From Rhizobium sp. NZLR1 (GTDB lineage: Bacteria; Pseudomonadota; Alphaproteobacteria; Rhizobiales; Rhizobiaceae): DNA of 64,000 nucleotides. The notes below the pieces were generated by a model. That model searched no databases and was not told the origin of the DNA. It saw only the letters and a program-made list of their open reading frames with translations. The translations under genes were made by a program, and so were the position numbers. Shown here in pieces: positions 1 through 10,115 of this stretch. Numbering within the stretch: position 1 is the stretch's first letter; every line of letters begins with the position of its first letter. The stretch lies in contig NZ_CP071632.1 of the NCBI RefSeq assembly GCF_017357385.1, positions 4,400,001-4,464,000 of the forward strand, read 5' to 3'.

Positions 1-1282
1 TGCCCGCGCCATTGCTGGCGGCCCGGTTTCACGCGCCACCTACGAGGCCTTCAAGGGCGAATTCCTCGAGCGGCTGAAGCCGATGCTGCCGCTCGACGGT
101 CTCTACCTCGCCATGCATGGCGCCATGTATGTCGAGGGCATGGAGGATGCCGAAGGTGACTGGATTTGTGCGGCCCGCGCGCTCGTCGGCGAGGCCTGCA
201 CGGTGTCGGCAAGCTACGACCTGCATGGCAACGTCACCCAGCGCATCATCGATGCGCTCGATATTTATTCAACCTATCGCACTGCGCCGCATATCGATGT
301 CGAGGAGACGATGCGCCGCTCGGTCTCCATGCTGGTGAAGAGCCTGAAATCAGGTGTGCGGCCGGTTGTTCTCTGGGCGCCGGTCCCGGTCGTGCTGCCC
401 GGCGAGCGCACCAGCACCGTCGATGAGCCGGCGAAAAGCCTCTATGAGATGCTGCCCGAAATCGATGCGATTGATGGTGTCTGGGATGCATCACTGATGG
501 TTGGTTATGTCTGGGCCGACGAACCGCGCGCCACGGCCGCCGCCATCATCACCGGCACCGACCGCGCGGTAATGGAGCGCGAGGCCAGACGTCTCGCCAA
601 GGCCTATTGGGATGCGCGCGAAGACTTTGTCTTCGGCTGCGAGACCGGCTCGTTGGAGGAATGCGTCGCGAGAGCCATTGCAAGCCCGACAATCCCCGTC
701 GTGCTCGCCGAATCCGGCGACAACCCGACCGGCGGCGGCGTCGGGGACCGAGCCGACGTGCTGGCCGAGTTGATCGGTAGGGGTGCTGCCGGCGTCGTCT
801 TCGCCGGCATCACCGACAAGGCGGCAACCGAGACCTGCTATGCCGCAGGCGTGGGCGCCAAACTGGACCTCAGCGTTGGCGCCTCACTCGACAGCGAGGG
901 CAGCAAGCCGGTCAATGCTCGTTTCATCGTCAAGTTCCTGCATGGAACCGCCGAACCCGCCGACCGCCAGGCGGTGGTTTCGATCGATGGCATCGATCTC
1001 GTACTGTCCGCCAAACGCCGGCCCTATCACAACATAGCCGATTTCACCCGGCTCGGCCTCGATCCGCACAAGGCGAGGATCATTGTCGTCAAATCGGGTT
1101 ATCTCTCTCCCGAGCTGGCGCCGATTGCAAATCCCAGCCTGATGGCGCTCTCGACCGGTGTCGTCGATCAGTTCGTCGAGCGCCTGCCACGGCTGCGCAA
1201 GCAGCATCCAACCTATCCCTTCGACAAGGATTTTGCCTTCGAGCCGCAGGTCTTCCTGTCGGCGCGTTCGGCGGGGACTTGA
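1..1282 (+). CDS. M81 family metallopeptidase (MlrC-like), 5' end outside window
   Basis: The reading frame is open from base 2, so the gene starts upstream of the window; the ATG at 83 is internal. The product resembles the M81/MlrC family, named after microcystinase C, a zinc-type peptidase of mostly unknown substrate. Family-like segments are LAMHGAM near the visible start, YDLHGN about 40 residues later, a glycine-rich SGDNPTGGG stretch in the middle, and a C-terminal KSGYLSPELAPIA. Genes of this family often sit beside peptide or opine transporters, but its upstream neighbours are not visible here. Family assignment is good; the substrate is unknown. Confidence 0.85.
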   Translation, partial: ARAIAGGPVSRATYEAFKGEFLERLKPMLPLDGLYLAMHGAMYVEGMEDAEGDWICAARALVGEACTVSASYDLHGNVTQRIIDALDIYSTYRTAPHIDVEETMRRSVSMLVKSLKSGVRPVVLWAPVPVVLPGERTSTVDEPAKSLYEMLPEIDAIDGVWDASLMVGYVWADEPRATAAAIITGTDRAVMEREARRLAKAYWDAREDFVFGCETGSLEECVARAIASPTIPVVLAESGDNPTGGGVGDRADVLAELIGRGAAGVVFAGITDKAATETCYAAGVGAKLDLSVGASLDSEGSKPVNARFIVKFLHGTAEPADRQAVVSIDGIDLVLSAKRRPYHNIADFTRLGLDPHKARIIVVKSGYLSPELAPIANPSLMALSTGVVDQFVERLPRLRKQHPTYPFDKDFAFEPQVFLSARSAGT

Positions 1283-1649
1283 GACGACCGATCGGCGAGA
1301 GGCGTGTTTCATCTTCACTGCCTCGCGGCGCGATGCCAAGGGGTAGATGCGCGCAGTAGAGACTACGACGCCTCATACCAGCCTATACGATTGAGCGACT
1401 GTCACCCGTTCCGCGGAAGATCGGAGGAACCGAATATCGCCGAAAACAACGGCTGCGGACCGGCGCGTAACCGCTGCTTTTGCTGCACCGCTTATATGAC
1501 TTCTACTAGATATTATTTCACCGATAATTATTAACGACCACTTCTGCCCATTTGTGTTCTCTTATCCCTGCGAATCAAAAAGGTTTGATTTGCCGGGGGA
1601 CGGCCGTCATGTTCAAGCATGGGGCGATGCAACAGTTGGGTAGGAGCCT
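1283..1649. other. Intergenic region, 367 bp, with a small palindrome
   Basis: No convincing gene is seen. The stretch turns AT-rich from about 1495. An 18-base palindrome with arms AATCAAA and TTTGATT lies at 1573-1590, about 60 bases before the start codon of the next gene. It could be an operator or a leader hairpin. A 76-codon frame at 1304-1534 has no recognisable features. Confidence 0.5.
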
Positions 1650-2984
1650 ATGCTGCAACGGATTGAAGATATTGATGCAGCGCTTGTCGACAGGCTGCAG
1701 CATTCGGCATTCAAGTACTTCCTGAAATATTCCAATCCCGAAAATGGCCTGGTGGCCGATACCTCGATCGGCGGCGTGCCGGCAAGTATCGCAGCCGTCG
1801 GCTTTGCCCTTTCCTCCTATCCCGTCGGTGTCGAGCGTTGCTGGATCAGCCGCGCGGAAGCAGCCGAACGCACGGTCAATACGCTGCGGTTTTTCGCCGG
1901 CGCGCGTCAGGGCGAGGAACGCCACGCCACCGGCCACCGCGGCTTCTTCTACCACTTTCTGCATATGGATACCGGCCACCGCGCCTGGAACAGCGAGCTG
2001 TCGACCATCGATACGGCGCTGCTGGTCGCCGGCATCCTGACATCAGCGCAGTATTTCATCCGCGAAGACGACGAGACGGAAACGGAAATCCGTGAGCTCG
2101 CGACCTTCATCTACGAGCGCGTCGATTGGCGCTGGGCGTTGAACAAGGGCGACACCATTGCCATGGGTTGGAAGCCCTCTTCCGGCTTCCTGCGTTGGCG
2201 CTATCACGGCTTCGACGAGGCGATCATCCTTTACGCACTGGCGCTCGCATCGCCGACGCACCCCATCCCGCAATCTTGCTACGACGCCTTTACGTCAAGC
2301 TATTCCTGGATGCTGCACGGCGAACAGTCCTATCTCTATGCCGGGCCGCTGTTCATCCACCTGTTCTCTCATGCCTGGATCGATTTCCGCGGCATTCAGG
2401 ACAAGCCGATGGCGGAGCGGAACTGGGATTATTTCCGCAACACGCAGGCGGTCATCAACGTCCAGCGTGATTATGCCGAGCGCAATCCCGGCCAGTTCGT
2501 CGGCTATAACAAGAATATCTGGGGTTTCTCCGCCTGCGACGGCCCGCCGCCGACGCGGCGCATGCGCGGCGGCCGCCAGCCGAAGGTTCTGGGTTATGCC
2601 GCCCGCGGAGCCCCGCTCGGCCCGGATGACGGCACGATCGCACCCTGGGCAGCCCTTGCCTGCCTGCCCTATGACCGGCAGGCGGCTTTGGATGGCACCA
2701 AGGCACTTTTGACCAGCTATCCGAACCTGCTCTTGGAAGGCGGCTTTCCCGGCGGCTTCAACCCGACGGTCAAGACCACGCGGCCGGAAGGCTGGGTCGA
2801 CGACCGCACCGTCGGCATTGATCAGGGTCTTCTCGTCATGACCGTCGAGAACGAGCGCTCCGACTTCATCTGGAAGCTGATGAGGCAATCGCCGGCCATC
2901 CGGCTCGGGCTCGAGCGCGCCGGCTTTACCGGCGGCTGGCTTGAAGGCATCGAGCCGCAAGAAGTGGTGCGCAAGTTCGGCTAA
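1650..2984 (+). CDS. Glucoamylase-like family protein (PF10091 type, GH144-related)
   Basis: A 444-residue protein whose C-terminal two thirds match the glucoamylase-like domain also found in beta-1,2-glucanases (GH144) and in the middle of cyclic beta-1,2-glucan synthases. Visible signatures are SHAWIDFRGIQDKP (about residue 237), WDYFRNTQAVINVQR, NIWGFSACDGP, DGTIAPWAA and VGIDQGLLVM. No signal peptide is visible, so it probably acts in the cytoplasm. An AGGAG ribosome site lies 3 bases before the ATG. It stands alone between an M81 gene and a convergent iron transporter operon. Action on beta-1,2-glucan is inferred from family links; the substrate is not shown by the sequence. Confidence 0.8.
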   Translation: MLQRIEDIDAALVDRLQHSAFKYFLKYSNPENGLVADTSIGGVPASIAAVGFALSSYPVGVERCWISRAEAAERTVNTLRFFAGARQGEERHATGHRGFFYHFLHMDTGHRAWNSELSTIDTALLVAGILTSAQYFIREDDETETEIRELATFIYERVDWRWALNKGDTIAMGWKPSSGFLRWRYHGFDEAIILYALALASPTHPIPQSCYDAFTSSYSWMLHGEQSYLYAGPLFIHLFSHAWIDFRGIQDKPMAERNWDYFRNTQAVINVQRDYAERNPGQFVGYNKNIWGFSACDGPPPTRRMRGGRQPKVLGYAARGAPLGPDDGTIAPWAALACLPYDRQAALDGTKALLTSYPNLLLEGGFPGGFNPTVKTTRPEGWVDDRTVGIDQGLLVMTVENERSDFIWKLMRQSPAIRLGLERAGFTGGWLEGIEPQEVVRKFG

Positions 2985-3041
2985 AGCAATTACAGGAAAA
3001 GTGCGAAGCGGTTTTCCGTCCGGAATTGCGTTAAAACAAGA
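2985..3041. repeat. Rhizobial intergenic palindromic element, type A copy 1
   Basis: Begins immediately after the stop codon at 2984. Outer arms GCAATT (2986-2991) and AATTGC (3024-3029) flank a conserved core with GCGGTTTT. A very similar copy lies at 12845-12900, also directly after a stop codon. It may fold in RNA as a 3' end structure. Confidence 0.7.
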
Positions 3042-3085
3042 AGTTATGGGGGTTCTGAGCGTCCTCGGACGCGCGACGCTTTCAC

Positions 3086-4123
3086 TCAGCTCTCGAAAAC
3101 ATGCGCCTTGCCGGCGATATCGAGGCGAACGAGATCGCCTCGCGCCGGCAGCGCGACGCTCGAGGTCTTGATCAGGATCGGCGGCAGGGCAACACCGTCG
3201 AGCGAAACGGCAACGGTGCAGACCGCGCCGCCGAACTCCACCTCGACGACACGTCCGCCATGGTTGCGATCGCTTTCATCGGCAACGACGCGGATCTGCT
3301 CCGGCCGCAGCATGATCTCCGCTTTGCCCTGACGACTGCCTTCGACGGCGACGCGGCCAAGCGCGCAGTCGGCCAGACCGTTCCGAATGATCGCGGGAAG
3401 CAGCACGGCATCGCCGAGGAACAGTGCTGTCTCACGATCCCTGGGATGCAGATACAATGATTGCGGCGACCCGGCCTGAACCAGCCGTCCTTCTCTGAGC
3501 ACCGCGACCTGATCGGCAAAGGTCAGCGCCTCTTCCTGATCATGCGTAACCAGAATGGTGGTAATGCCGGCCGCCTTGAGAACGCGCGCAACCGCCTTGC
3601 GCATGTTCTCGCGCAACCCGGTGTCGAGTGCCGAGAAAGGTTCGTCGAGCAGCATCAGCCGCGGCTTGCGGCCGAGCGCGCGGGCAAGCGCCACGCGCTG
3701 CTGTTGGCCGCCGGAAAGCTGATGCGGGCGCCGCACCAGCATGCCGCGGTCGAGCTCGACCATATCGAGCAGCTCGACGATACGCTTCTCACGGTCGGCC
3801 GCACCCCGCTCGAAGCCGAAGCCGATATTTTCGGCGACGCTTAAGTGCGGAAACAGCGCGCCGTCCTGCGAAACGATGCCGATGCCGCGCTTGTGAGCCG
3901 GCACCGTCGCGGGGCCGTCGGCAAGCACCTCGCCATCGAGCGTCACTCTCCCGACGTCGGGCTGCTCGAAGCCGGCAATGATGCGCAGCAGTGTCGTCTT
4001 GCCCGAACCGGACGGGCCAACGACGGCGGTGCGGCTGCCCGCCTGGACATCGAGCGAAATATCCTTCAGCGCCTGCACAGGCCCGTAGCGCTTGCTGATG
4101 TTTTCGATCGTAAGCAGCGTCAT
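3086..4123 (-). CDS. fbpC: Ferric iron ABC transporter ATP-binding protein
   Basis: ATPase subunit of an FbpABC/AfuABC-type importer that moves ferric iron across the inner membrane. Walker A is GPSGSGKTT (about residue 36), the signature is LSGGQQQR, Walker B is [12 protein letters not shown], and the switch histidine is in VTHDQEEA. The last 110 residues look like a TOBE regulatory domain, common in FbpC and PotA ATPases. Length 345 is usual. The start codon overlaps the stop of the permease gene by 4 bp, indicating translational coupling. It is the last gene of the operon read from the iron box near 6980. Iron as substrate rests on the binding protein and operator. Confidence 0.9.
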   Translation of the reverse strand: MTLLTIENISKRYGPVQALKDISLDVQAGSRTAVVGPSGSGKTTLLRIIAGFEQPDVGRVTLDGEVLADGPATVPAHKRGIGIVSQDGALFPHLSVAENIGFGFERGAADREKRIVELLDMVELDRGMLVRRPHQLSGGQQQRVALARALGRKPRLMLLDEPFSALDTGLRENMRKAVARVLKAAGITTILVTHDQEEALTFADQVAVLREGRLVQAGSPQSLYLHPRDRETALFLGDAVLLPAIIRNGLADCALGRVAVEGSRQGKAEIMLRPEQIRVVADESDRNHGGRVVEVEFGGAVCTVAVSLDGVALPPILIKTSSVALPARGDLVRLDIAGKAHVFES

Positions 4124-5652
4124 TGGCCGGCAGTCCGTTTCGATTGGGTATAGAGCATCAGCGTGAGCGGCAGCGACAGCACGATCATCATGAAGGCATA
4201 GGGCGCAGCCGAAACATAATCGATCTCGCTGGTCAGCGACCAGAATTTCGTCGCCAGCGTATCGACGCCGTTGGGCGACAGCATCAGGGTCGCCGTCAGT
4301 TCATTGGTAATGCCGAGGGCGGCGAGCGCGACGCTGGCCGCCGCTCCGGGTGCGGCAAGCCGCATGGTGATCTGCCGTACCGCCTGCCCCGGGGTGCGGC
4401 CGAGGCCCATCGCGGCGCGCTCCAGCTCCACCGGTGCCTGGGCGATGCTGGCGCGCAGCCCCACCATGGCGCGGGGCAGGAAAAGCATCACATAGGCGAC
4501 GAGCAGCGTTGCAAAGGTCTGGTAGAGGGGCAGCACGAGACGCACGGTGATCGTCACCAGCGCCAGCGCCACGACGACACCCGGCAGCGAGCCGACATAG
4601 TAATGGCAGGCTTCGAGCACGCGCTGCAAACGGCCGGGCGCACGCACGGAAAGCCAGGCCATCGGTGCTGCGGCAATCGTCGCCAGCACGCCGCCGACAA
4701 TGGCAAGCACGATCGTCTGCAGGAAAGCGCTGCCGACTTCGATGCGCCAGATCTCGGTGCCGCCGAGATAGAGCCAGCGGCCAAGCGTCACCAGCGGCAC
4801 GCCGAGGGTCAGCACCGCCAGGACGACAGGCAGAAAAACGGCCGGCACCACGAACCAGCCGAGCCGGCGGCGATCTGTCGGACGCGGCGAGCCGGAGCCG
4901 ACGCGTGCATACCGTTCGTTGCCGCGCACCAGCACCTCGAAGCCGAGCAGAAAAAGACAGCAGGCGACGAGCACGCCGCCGAGCATGTTGGAGGCGGGAC
5001 TGTTGTAGGAGGACTGGAACTGGTCGACAATCGCCGTCGCGAAAGTGTCGAACCGGATCATCACAAACAGGCCGTACTCCGAAAGCAGATGCAGCCCGAT
5101 CAGCAGCGAGCCGCCGCAAATGGCGAGTCGGAGCTGCGGCAGCACCGCCCGGAAGAAGACCCGCCAGGGATTGAGACCCAGCGAGGCCGCGGCATCCTCG
5201 ATCGCCGGATCGAGACGGCGCAACGCCGCGGCGACCGGCAGGTAGAGAAAGGGATAATAGGCGATCACCGAGACGAAGACACCGCTCTGCAGGCCGTGCA
5301 TGCCGGGGACGAGGCTGACCCAGGCATAGCTGTGTACGAAGGCAGGCACGGCGAGCGGAGCAATCGCAAGCCAGGCGCAGAGCCGCGCGAAAGGAATGTC
5401 GGTCCGCTCGGTCAGCCAGGCAAGCGTCACCGCAAGCGCGATCGATAGTGGAATGGTGAGCGATTCCAGCAGAACCGTGTTGACGAGCAGTTCGCCGACG
5501 CGCGGCCGGAAGACCAGGGCGTTTACCGTTTCCCAGCCGACATCATAGGTGACCCAGCCGATGAAGCCGAGCGGCACCAGGCTGAAGATCGCGACGATGG
5601 TTGCCAGCAGCACCACGGAAGCGTGCGGCATGGGCGCGCGCGGCAAACCCAT
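4120..5652 (-). CDS. fbpB: Ferric iron ABC transporter permease (fused, two-domain)
   Basis: Inner-membrane permease of about 510 residues with two repeats of the binding-protein-dependent transport domain, as in FbpB/SfuB. Hydrophobic segments begin at [19 protein letters not shown] and continue to the C terminus, about twelve in all. EAA-type loops read [15 protein letters not shown] in the first half and [14 protein letters not shown] in the second. The frame is open back to a TTG at 5715, but the first ATG is at 5652, preceded by a G-rich run; another ATG lies at 5631. It overlaps the ATPase gene by 4 bp. A hairpin separates it from the upstream binding protein gene. Confidence 0.88.
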   Translation of the reverse strand: MGLPRAPMPHASVVLLATIVAIFSLVPLGFIGWVTYDVGWETVNALVFRPRVGELLVNTVLLESLTIPLSIALAVTLAWLTERTDIPFARLCAWLAIAPLAVPAFVHSYAWVSLVPGMHGLQSGVFVSVIAYYPFLYLPVAAALRRLDPAIEDAAASLGLNPWRVFFRAVLPQLRLAICGGSLLIGLHLLSEYGLFVMIRFDTFATAIVDQFQSSYNSPASNMLGGVLVACCLFLLGFEVLVRGNERYARVGSGSPRPTDRRRLGWFVVPAVFLPVVLAVLTLGVPLVTLGRWLYLGGTEIWRIEVGSAFLQTIVLAIVGGVLATIAAAPMAWLSVRAPGRLQRVLEACHYYVGSLPGVVVALALVTITVRLVLPLYQTFATLLVAYVMLFLPRAMVGLRASIAQAPVELERAAMGLGRTPGQAVRQITMRLAAPGAAASVALAALGITNELTATLMLSPNGVDTLATKFWSLTSEIDYVSAAPYAFMMIVLSLPLTLMLYTQSKRTAGQ

Positions 5653-5745
5653 CCGCCCCCCAGGCGCGACCGGCGCCGCGTTACCGGATGCGAGCAATCT
5701 GTTGTCCTGCAGCAAGGCCTATGCCTTTACACGCTGAAAAAGGAA

Positions 5746-5772
5746 GGCAACCGCTTTTGAGGAGCGGTTGCC
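5746..5772 (-). terminator. Hairpin between iron binding protein and permease genes
   Basis: Perfect 10-bp arms GGCAACCGCT and AGCGGTTGCC around a 7-base loop. On the minus strand the stem is followed by a T-rich run. It sits in the 130-bp gap inside the operon, so it is better read as a partial terminator or 3' stabiliser giving more binding protein than permease than as a full stop. Confidence 0.6.
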
Positions 5773-5845
5773 GGATTTCGTCATGCCCTAAGGTTTTCTT
5801 GAGCCAAAAGCAATAGTTTTGGCGGAAGTCGCCTGCGCCAGAAGG

Positions 5846-6862
5846 TCAGATCAGGCCGGCGGCCGTCATCAGCTCCACAACCTTCTTGCTGTCGAGCGTC
5901 GAAGCTTCGACTTTCGGCGCGTCGAGATCGGCGAGCGGAGCGAGCTTGTCGTTGGAGGGCGCGTCCTTGCCGACGGCATATTCGTAGGAGTCACCATCCT
6001 TGAGAACCGCCTGGCCGGCCTTGCTGGTGAGGAACTTCAGGAAAGCCTGGGCTTCCTTCATGTGTTGCGTTGACTTCAGGATGCCGCCGCCCGAAACGCT
6101 GACGAAGGCGCCGGGATCCTGGTTCTTGAAGTAGTGCAGGCCGACATTCTTGCTGTTCTCGCCGGTCTTCGCCTGATCGCCGAACCAATAATAGTGATAG
6201 ATGATCGCACCCTCGACTTCGCCTGCATTGACGGCCTTCATGGCGACGCTGTTGCCCTTGTAGGGCGTGGCGTTTTCCTTGAGAGCCTTCAGCCAGTCGG
6301 CGGTCGCCTGCTCACCCTTGAGCTGCAGCAGCGCAGCGACGATGGCCTGGAAATCGGCGCCGGCAGGTGACGCACCCCAGCGACCCTTCCAGGCCGGATC
6401 AGCAAGGTCGAGCATCGACTTCGGCAGCTTGTCTTCGGTGAGCTTCGTCTTGTCATAGGCAAAAACGGTGGTGCGGGCGGCAATGCCGGTCCACATGCCG
6501 TCAGCCGGGCGATATTGATCGGGAACCTGGTCCAGCGTGTCCTTTTCGATGGGGGCAAAGAGGCCCGCGCCATCGACCAGCGTCATCGCCGGCGAATTCT
6601 CGGTCAGGAACACGTCGGCCGGAGAGGCGTCGCCTTCCTGAATGATCTGGTTGGCGAACTGCATGTCGCCGCCCTGCCGCATGGTGACCTTGATGCCGGT
6701 CTCCTTGGTGAAGGCATCGATCCATTCGCGGCCCAGGCTTTCATGCTGGGCATTGTAGACGACGAGACTTTCGTCCTGCGCATTGGCGCTACCGGCGAGC
6801 GCGGTGGCGGCGAGAAGCGAAGCGGCAAGCGCGAGGGAAAAACGGCTAAGAGCAATGTTCAT
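5846..6862 (-). CDS. fbpA: Periplasmic ferric iron-binding protein of ABC transporter
   Basis: Extracellular solute-binding protein of the FbpA/SfuA type, 338 residues. It starts with a clear Sec signal peptide ending near GSANAQD, so it is periplasmic. The mature N terminus SLVVYNAQHESLG is family-typical. The pair of tyrosines in YHYYWFGDQ is where FbpA proteins bind ferric iron. An open frame extends to 6967, but the ATG at 6862 has a GGAGG ribosome site 7 bases upstream and gives a proper signal peptide, so it was chosen. A promoter and TGA-N9-TCA iron operator lie about 115 bp upstream. Confidence 0.92.
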   Translation of the reverse strand: MNIALSRFSLALAASLLAATALAGSANAQDESLVVYNAQHESLGREWIDAFTKETGIKVTMRQGGDMQFANQIIQEGDASPADVFLTENSPAMTLVDGAGLFAPIEKDTLDQVPDQYRPADGMWTGIAARTTVFAYDKTKLTEDKLPKSMLDLADPAWKGRWGASPAGADFQAIVAALLQLKGEQATADWLKALKENATPYKGNSVAMKAVNAGEVEGAIIYHYYWFGDQAKTGENSKNVGLHYFKNQDPGAFVSVSGGGILKSTQHMKEAQAFLKFLTSKAGQAVLKDGDSYEYAVGKDAPSNDKLAPLADLDAPKVEASTLDSKKVVELMTAAGLI

Positions 6863-6974
6863 GATGGCCTCCGTGGCGATGTCACCCGAGGTCTCCACGG
6901 GTGATGAGAGGCGTATATTTTTCCTGACTGAGGATTTCAAGTTTGGCTTGCCCGAAAAAGCCATCACAATATCT

Positions 6975-6989
6975 TGACTAAATGTTTCA
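6975..6989 (-). promoter_or_regulatory. Iron-responsive operator (RirA/IRO-type box) of the iron transporter operon
   Basis: The sequence is TGA, nine bases, TCA, which is the published iron-responsive operator pattern for RirA in rhizobia. It lies just downstream of the putative -10 box, where a bound repressor would block transcription when iron is plentiful. Its place in front of a ferric transporter supports the reading. Confidence 0.75.
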
Positions 6990-6990
6990 T

Positions 6991-7020
6991 GTTATAGTGG
7001 AATAAATCGCGATTGGCCAA
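6991..7020 (-). promoter_or_regulatory. Putative sigma-70 promoter of the iron transporter operon
   Basis: On the minus strand TTGGCC (7015-7020) and TATAAC (6991-6996) are separated by 18 bases. The iron box begins one base after the -10 element. The -35 match is only partial. Confidence 0.5.
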
Positions 7021-7034
7021 AAAGGCGACGCCCC

Positions 7035-7136
7035 TGCATGTCGCCCGGAAGTGTGCAGTGGTTCCGGATAGCGACACACTTCAAAACAAAGAGCTAACGC
7101 GCGTCGCATGAATCAATTGCATGCGACGCGCTTTAG
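7035..7136. repeat. Rhizobial intergenic mosaic palindrome, type B copy 1
   Basis: The first part carries GCATGTCGCCC and a GTGTGCAG core. The second part is a strong hairpin with 12-bp perfect arms, GCGCGTCGCATG (7099-7110) and CATGCGACGCGC (7120-7131). It lies just downstream of the stop codon of amaB, so the hairpin may serve as a 3' end structure. Copies occur at 17590, 31754 and 61051. Confidence 0.75.
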
Positions 7137-7160
7137 GGAATGCCGCCCGTTGCAGCCGGC

Positions 7161-8699
<1,539 letters not shown>

Positions 8700-8764
8700 T
8701 GTCGTGGTTCCAATCTTATTATTCTCAGAAGCGAGTTTCGCTTCCCGGAAGCGTTTACCGGTTC

Positions 8765-10048
8765 TCAAAAGCGGGCATCGGCGAAATGGGCGACTTGAGC
8801 GCCCGCTTCGTACCATAGTTCCTTCAGCGCACGGAGCCTCGGTTCGGTCGGCGACGTCAGCGGCAGCGGCAGGTCGGCTTCGGCAAGCCGGCCGAGGATA
8901 TGCTCTGCCAGCGTCCGGCCGAAGACCGTGCCGGGCGCAATGCCGCGGCCATTGTAACCCGAAAAGCCGACGACATTTGGCGCGAATTTGTGAAAGCGCG
9001 GCAGCGCATTGTCGGTCATGCCGATCTGGCCATACCATTCGCACTCGAATTCGACATCGCCGATAACCGGAAACAGCCGCTTCAGGGCGCGCTTGGCCCA
9101 ACCCTTATGCACGGTGAGCCCGGTATTGCGCAACGCCCCGACACTGCCGAACACCAGACGTCCAGCCTGATCCATCCGGAAGGAGGAGAGGATTTCCTTG
9201 GTATCCCACGCGCCTTCCCGGCCCGCCAGGATCGACTGACGCAGATTGTGGCCGAGCGGCACGGTGGCGAAATTGAAATAGGGCAGATGCACCTGTTCGC
9301 TGCGCACCTGCTCCCACGGTCCGGTGCTGTAGGCGTCCGTCGCGACGATGATCCATTCGGCGCTGACTTCGCCGCTTTCGGTCTTCACCTTCCAGCGGCT
9401 GCCGTGACGCTCCGTTGCAACGACCGGACTGGATGTGTGAATGACGACGCCTGATTTGACGGCGGCATGGGCAAGACCGCGCGCATAGGCCAGCGGTTGC
9501 AGCGTTCCGGCGCGCATGTCGAGCAGCGAACCGGTATAGGCATCGCTGCCGATGCGTCTGGCCGTCTCCGCCGCATCGAGCAGCGTTACGGCGGCGCCGC
9601 GGGCGGACCATTGCGCCGCGCGTTCTTCGATCTCCTTCAGCCCGTCCGCACCGACAGCGCAATGCAGCGTGCCGTTGCGTTCGAGTTCACAGGCAACCCC
9701 GTGCCTGTCGATCAGTTCCATGACCAGCTTTGGCGCATTGCCGAGCAGCTCGAGCAGACGTTCGCCATGCACCGGGCCGAGCACGCCGGGCAGATCGTCG
9801 GGCATCACCCACATGCCGGCATTGATCAGGCCGACATTGCGCCCCGCCCCGCCGAAGCCGATCTCCTTGGCTTCCAGCAGCACCACCTTCGACCCGGCTT
9901 CGGCAAGATGCAGAGCAGACGACAGGCCGGTGTAACCGCCGCCGACGATGACGACATCGGCCGACACCGCGCCTGCAAGCGGCGAGGTGGCCGGTGGTTC
10001 GGCTGCGGTCTTTTCCCAGAGGCCGTGGGAGCGCGGATCATTCAGCAT
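8765..10048 (-). CDS. amaA: FAD-dependent oxidoreductase, probable L-pipecolate oxidase
   Basis: A 427-residue flavoprotein of the DAO family. The FAD-binding GxGxxG motif is VVIVGGGYTGLSSALHLA near residue 32, followed by the acidic strand end VVLLEAKEIG. The C-terminal GFSGYNGRGIAPGT is the second FAD-contacting loop. In Pseudomonas putida, AmaA oxidises L-pipecolate to piperidine-6-carboxylate and is encoded next to AmaB. The same pairing here, with an HglS homologue, supports that role. A generic D-amino-acid or amine oxidase cannot be excluded from sequence alone. Gaps to both neighbours are under 70 bp, so the three genes likely form one transcript. Confidence 0.8.
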   Translation of the reverse strand: MLNDPRSHGLWEKTAAEPPATSPLAGAVSADVVIVGGGYTGLSSALHLAEAGSKVVLLEAKEIGFGGAGRNVGLINAGMWVMPDDLPGVLGPVHGERLLELLGNAPKLVMELIDRHGVACELERNGTLHCAVGADGLKEIEERAAQWSARGAAVTLLDAAETARRIGSDAYTGSLLDMRAGTLQPLAYARGLAHAAVKSGVVIHTSSPVVATERHGSRWKVKTESGEVSAEWIIVATDAYSTGPWEQVRSEQVHLPYFNFATVPLGHNLRQSILAGREGAWDTKEILSSFRMDQAGRLVFGSVGALRNTGLTVHKGWAKRALKRLFPVIGDVEFECEWYGQIGMTDNALPRFHKFAPNVVGFSGYNGRGIAPGTVFGRTLAEHILGRLAEADLPLPLTSPTEPRLRALKELWYEAGAQVAHFADARF

Positions 10049-10115
10049 GGCTCAGTCCGATCGGAGCGAAATCGCGGTACTCTAACGCATATGATGAAGG
10101 GTTGAAGCCACCATT

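Noticed and set aside
1304..1534. 76-codon frame after the M81 gene
   Set aside because: Composition is odd (Cys- and Tyr-rich end), there is no start signal, and the frame runs into AT-rich intergenic DNA.
4123..5448. Long 441-codon plus-strand frame opposite the iron permease
   Set aside because: His/Gln/Arg-rich antisense shadow of the permease gene; the permease has clear membrane and EAA-loop features.
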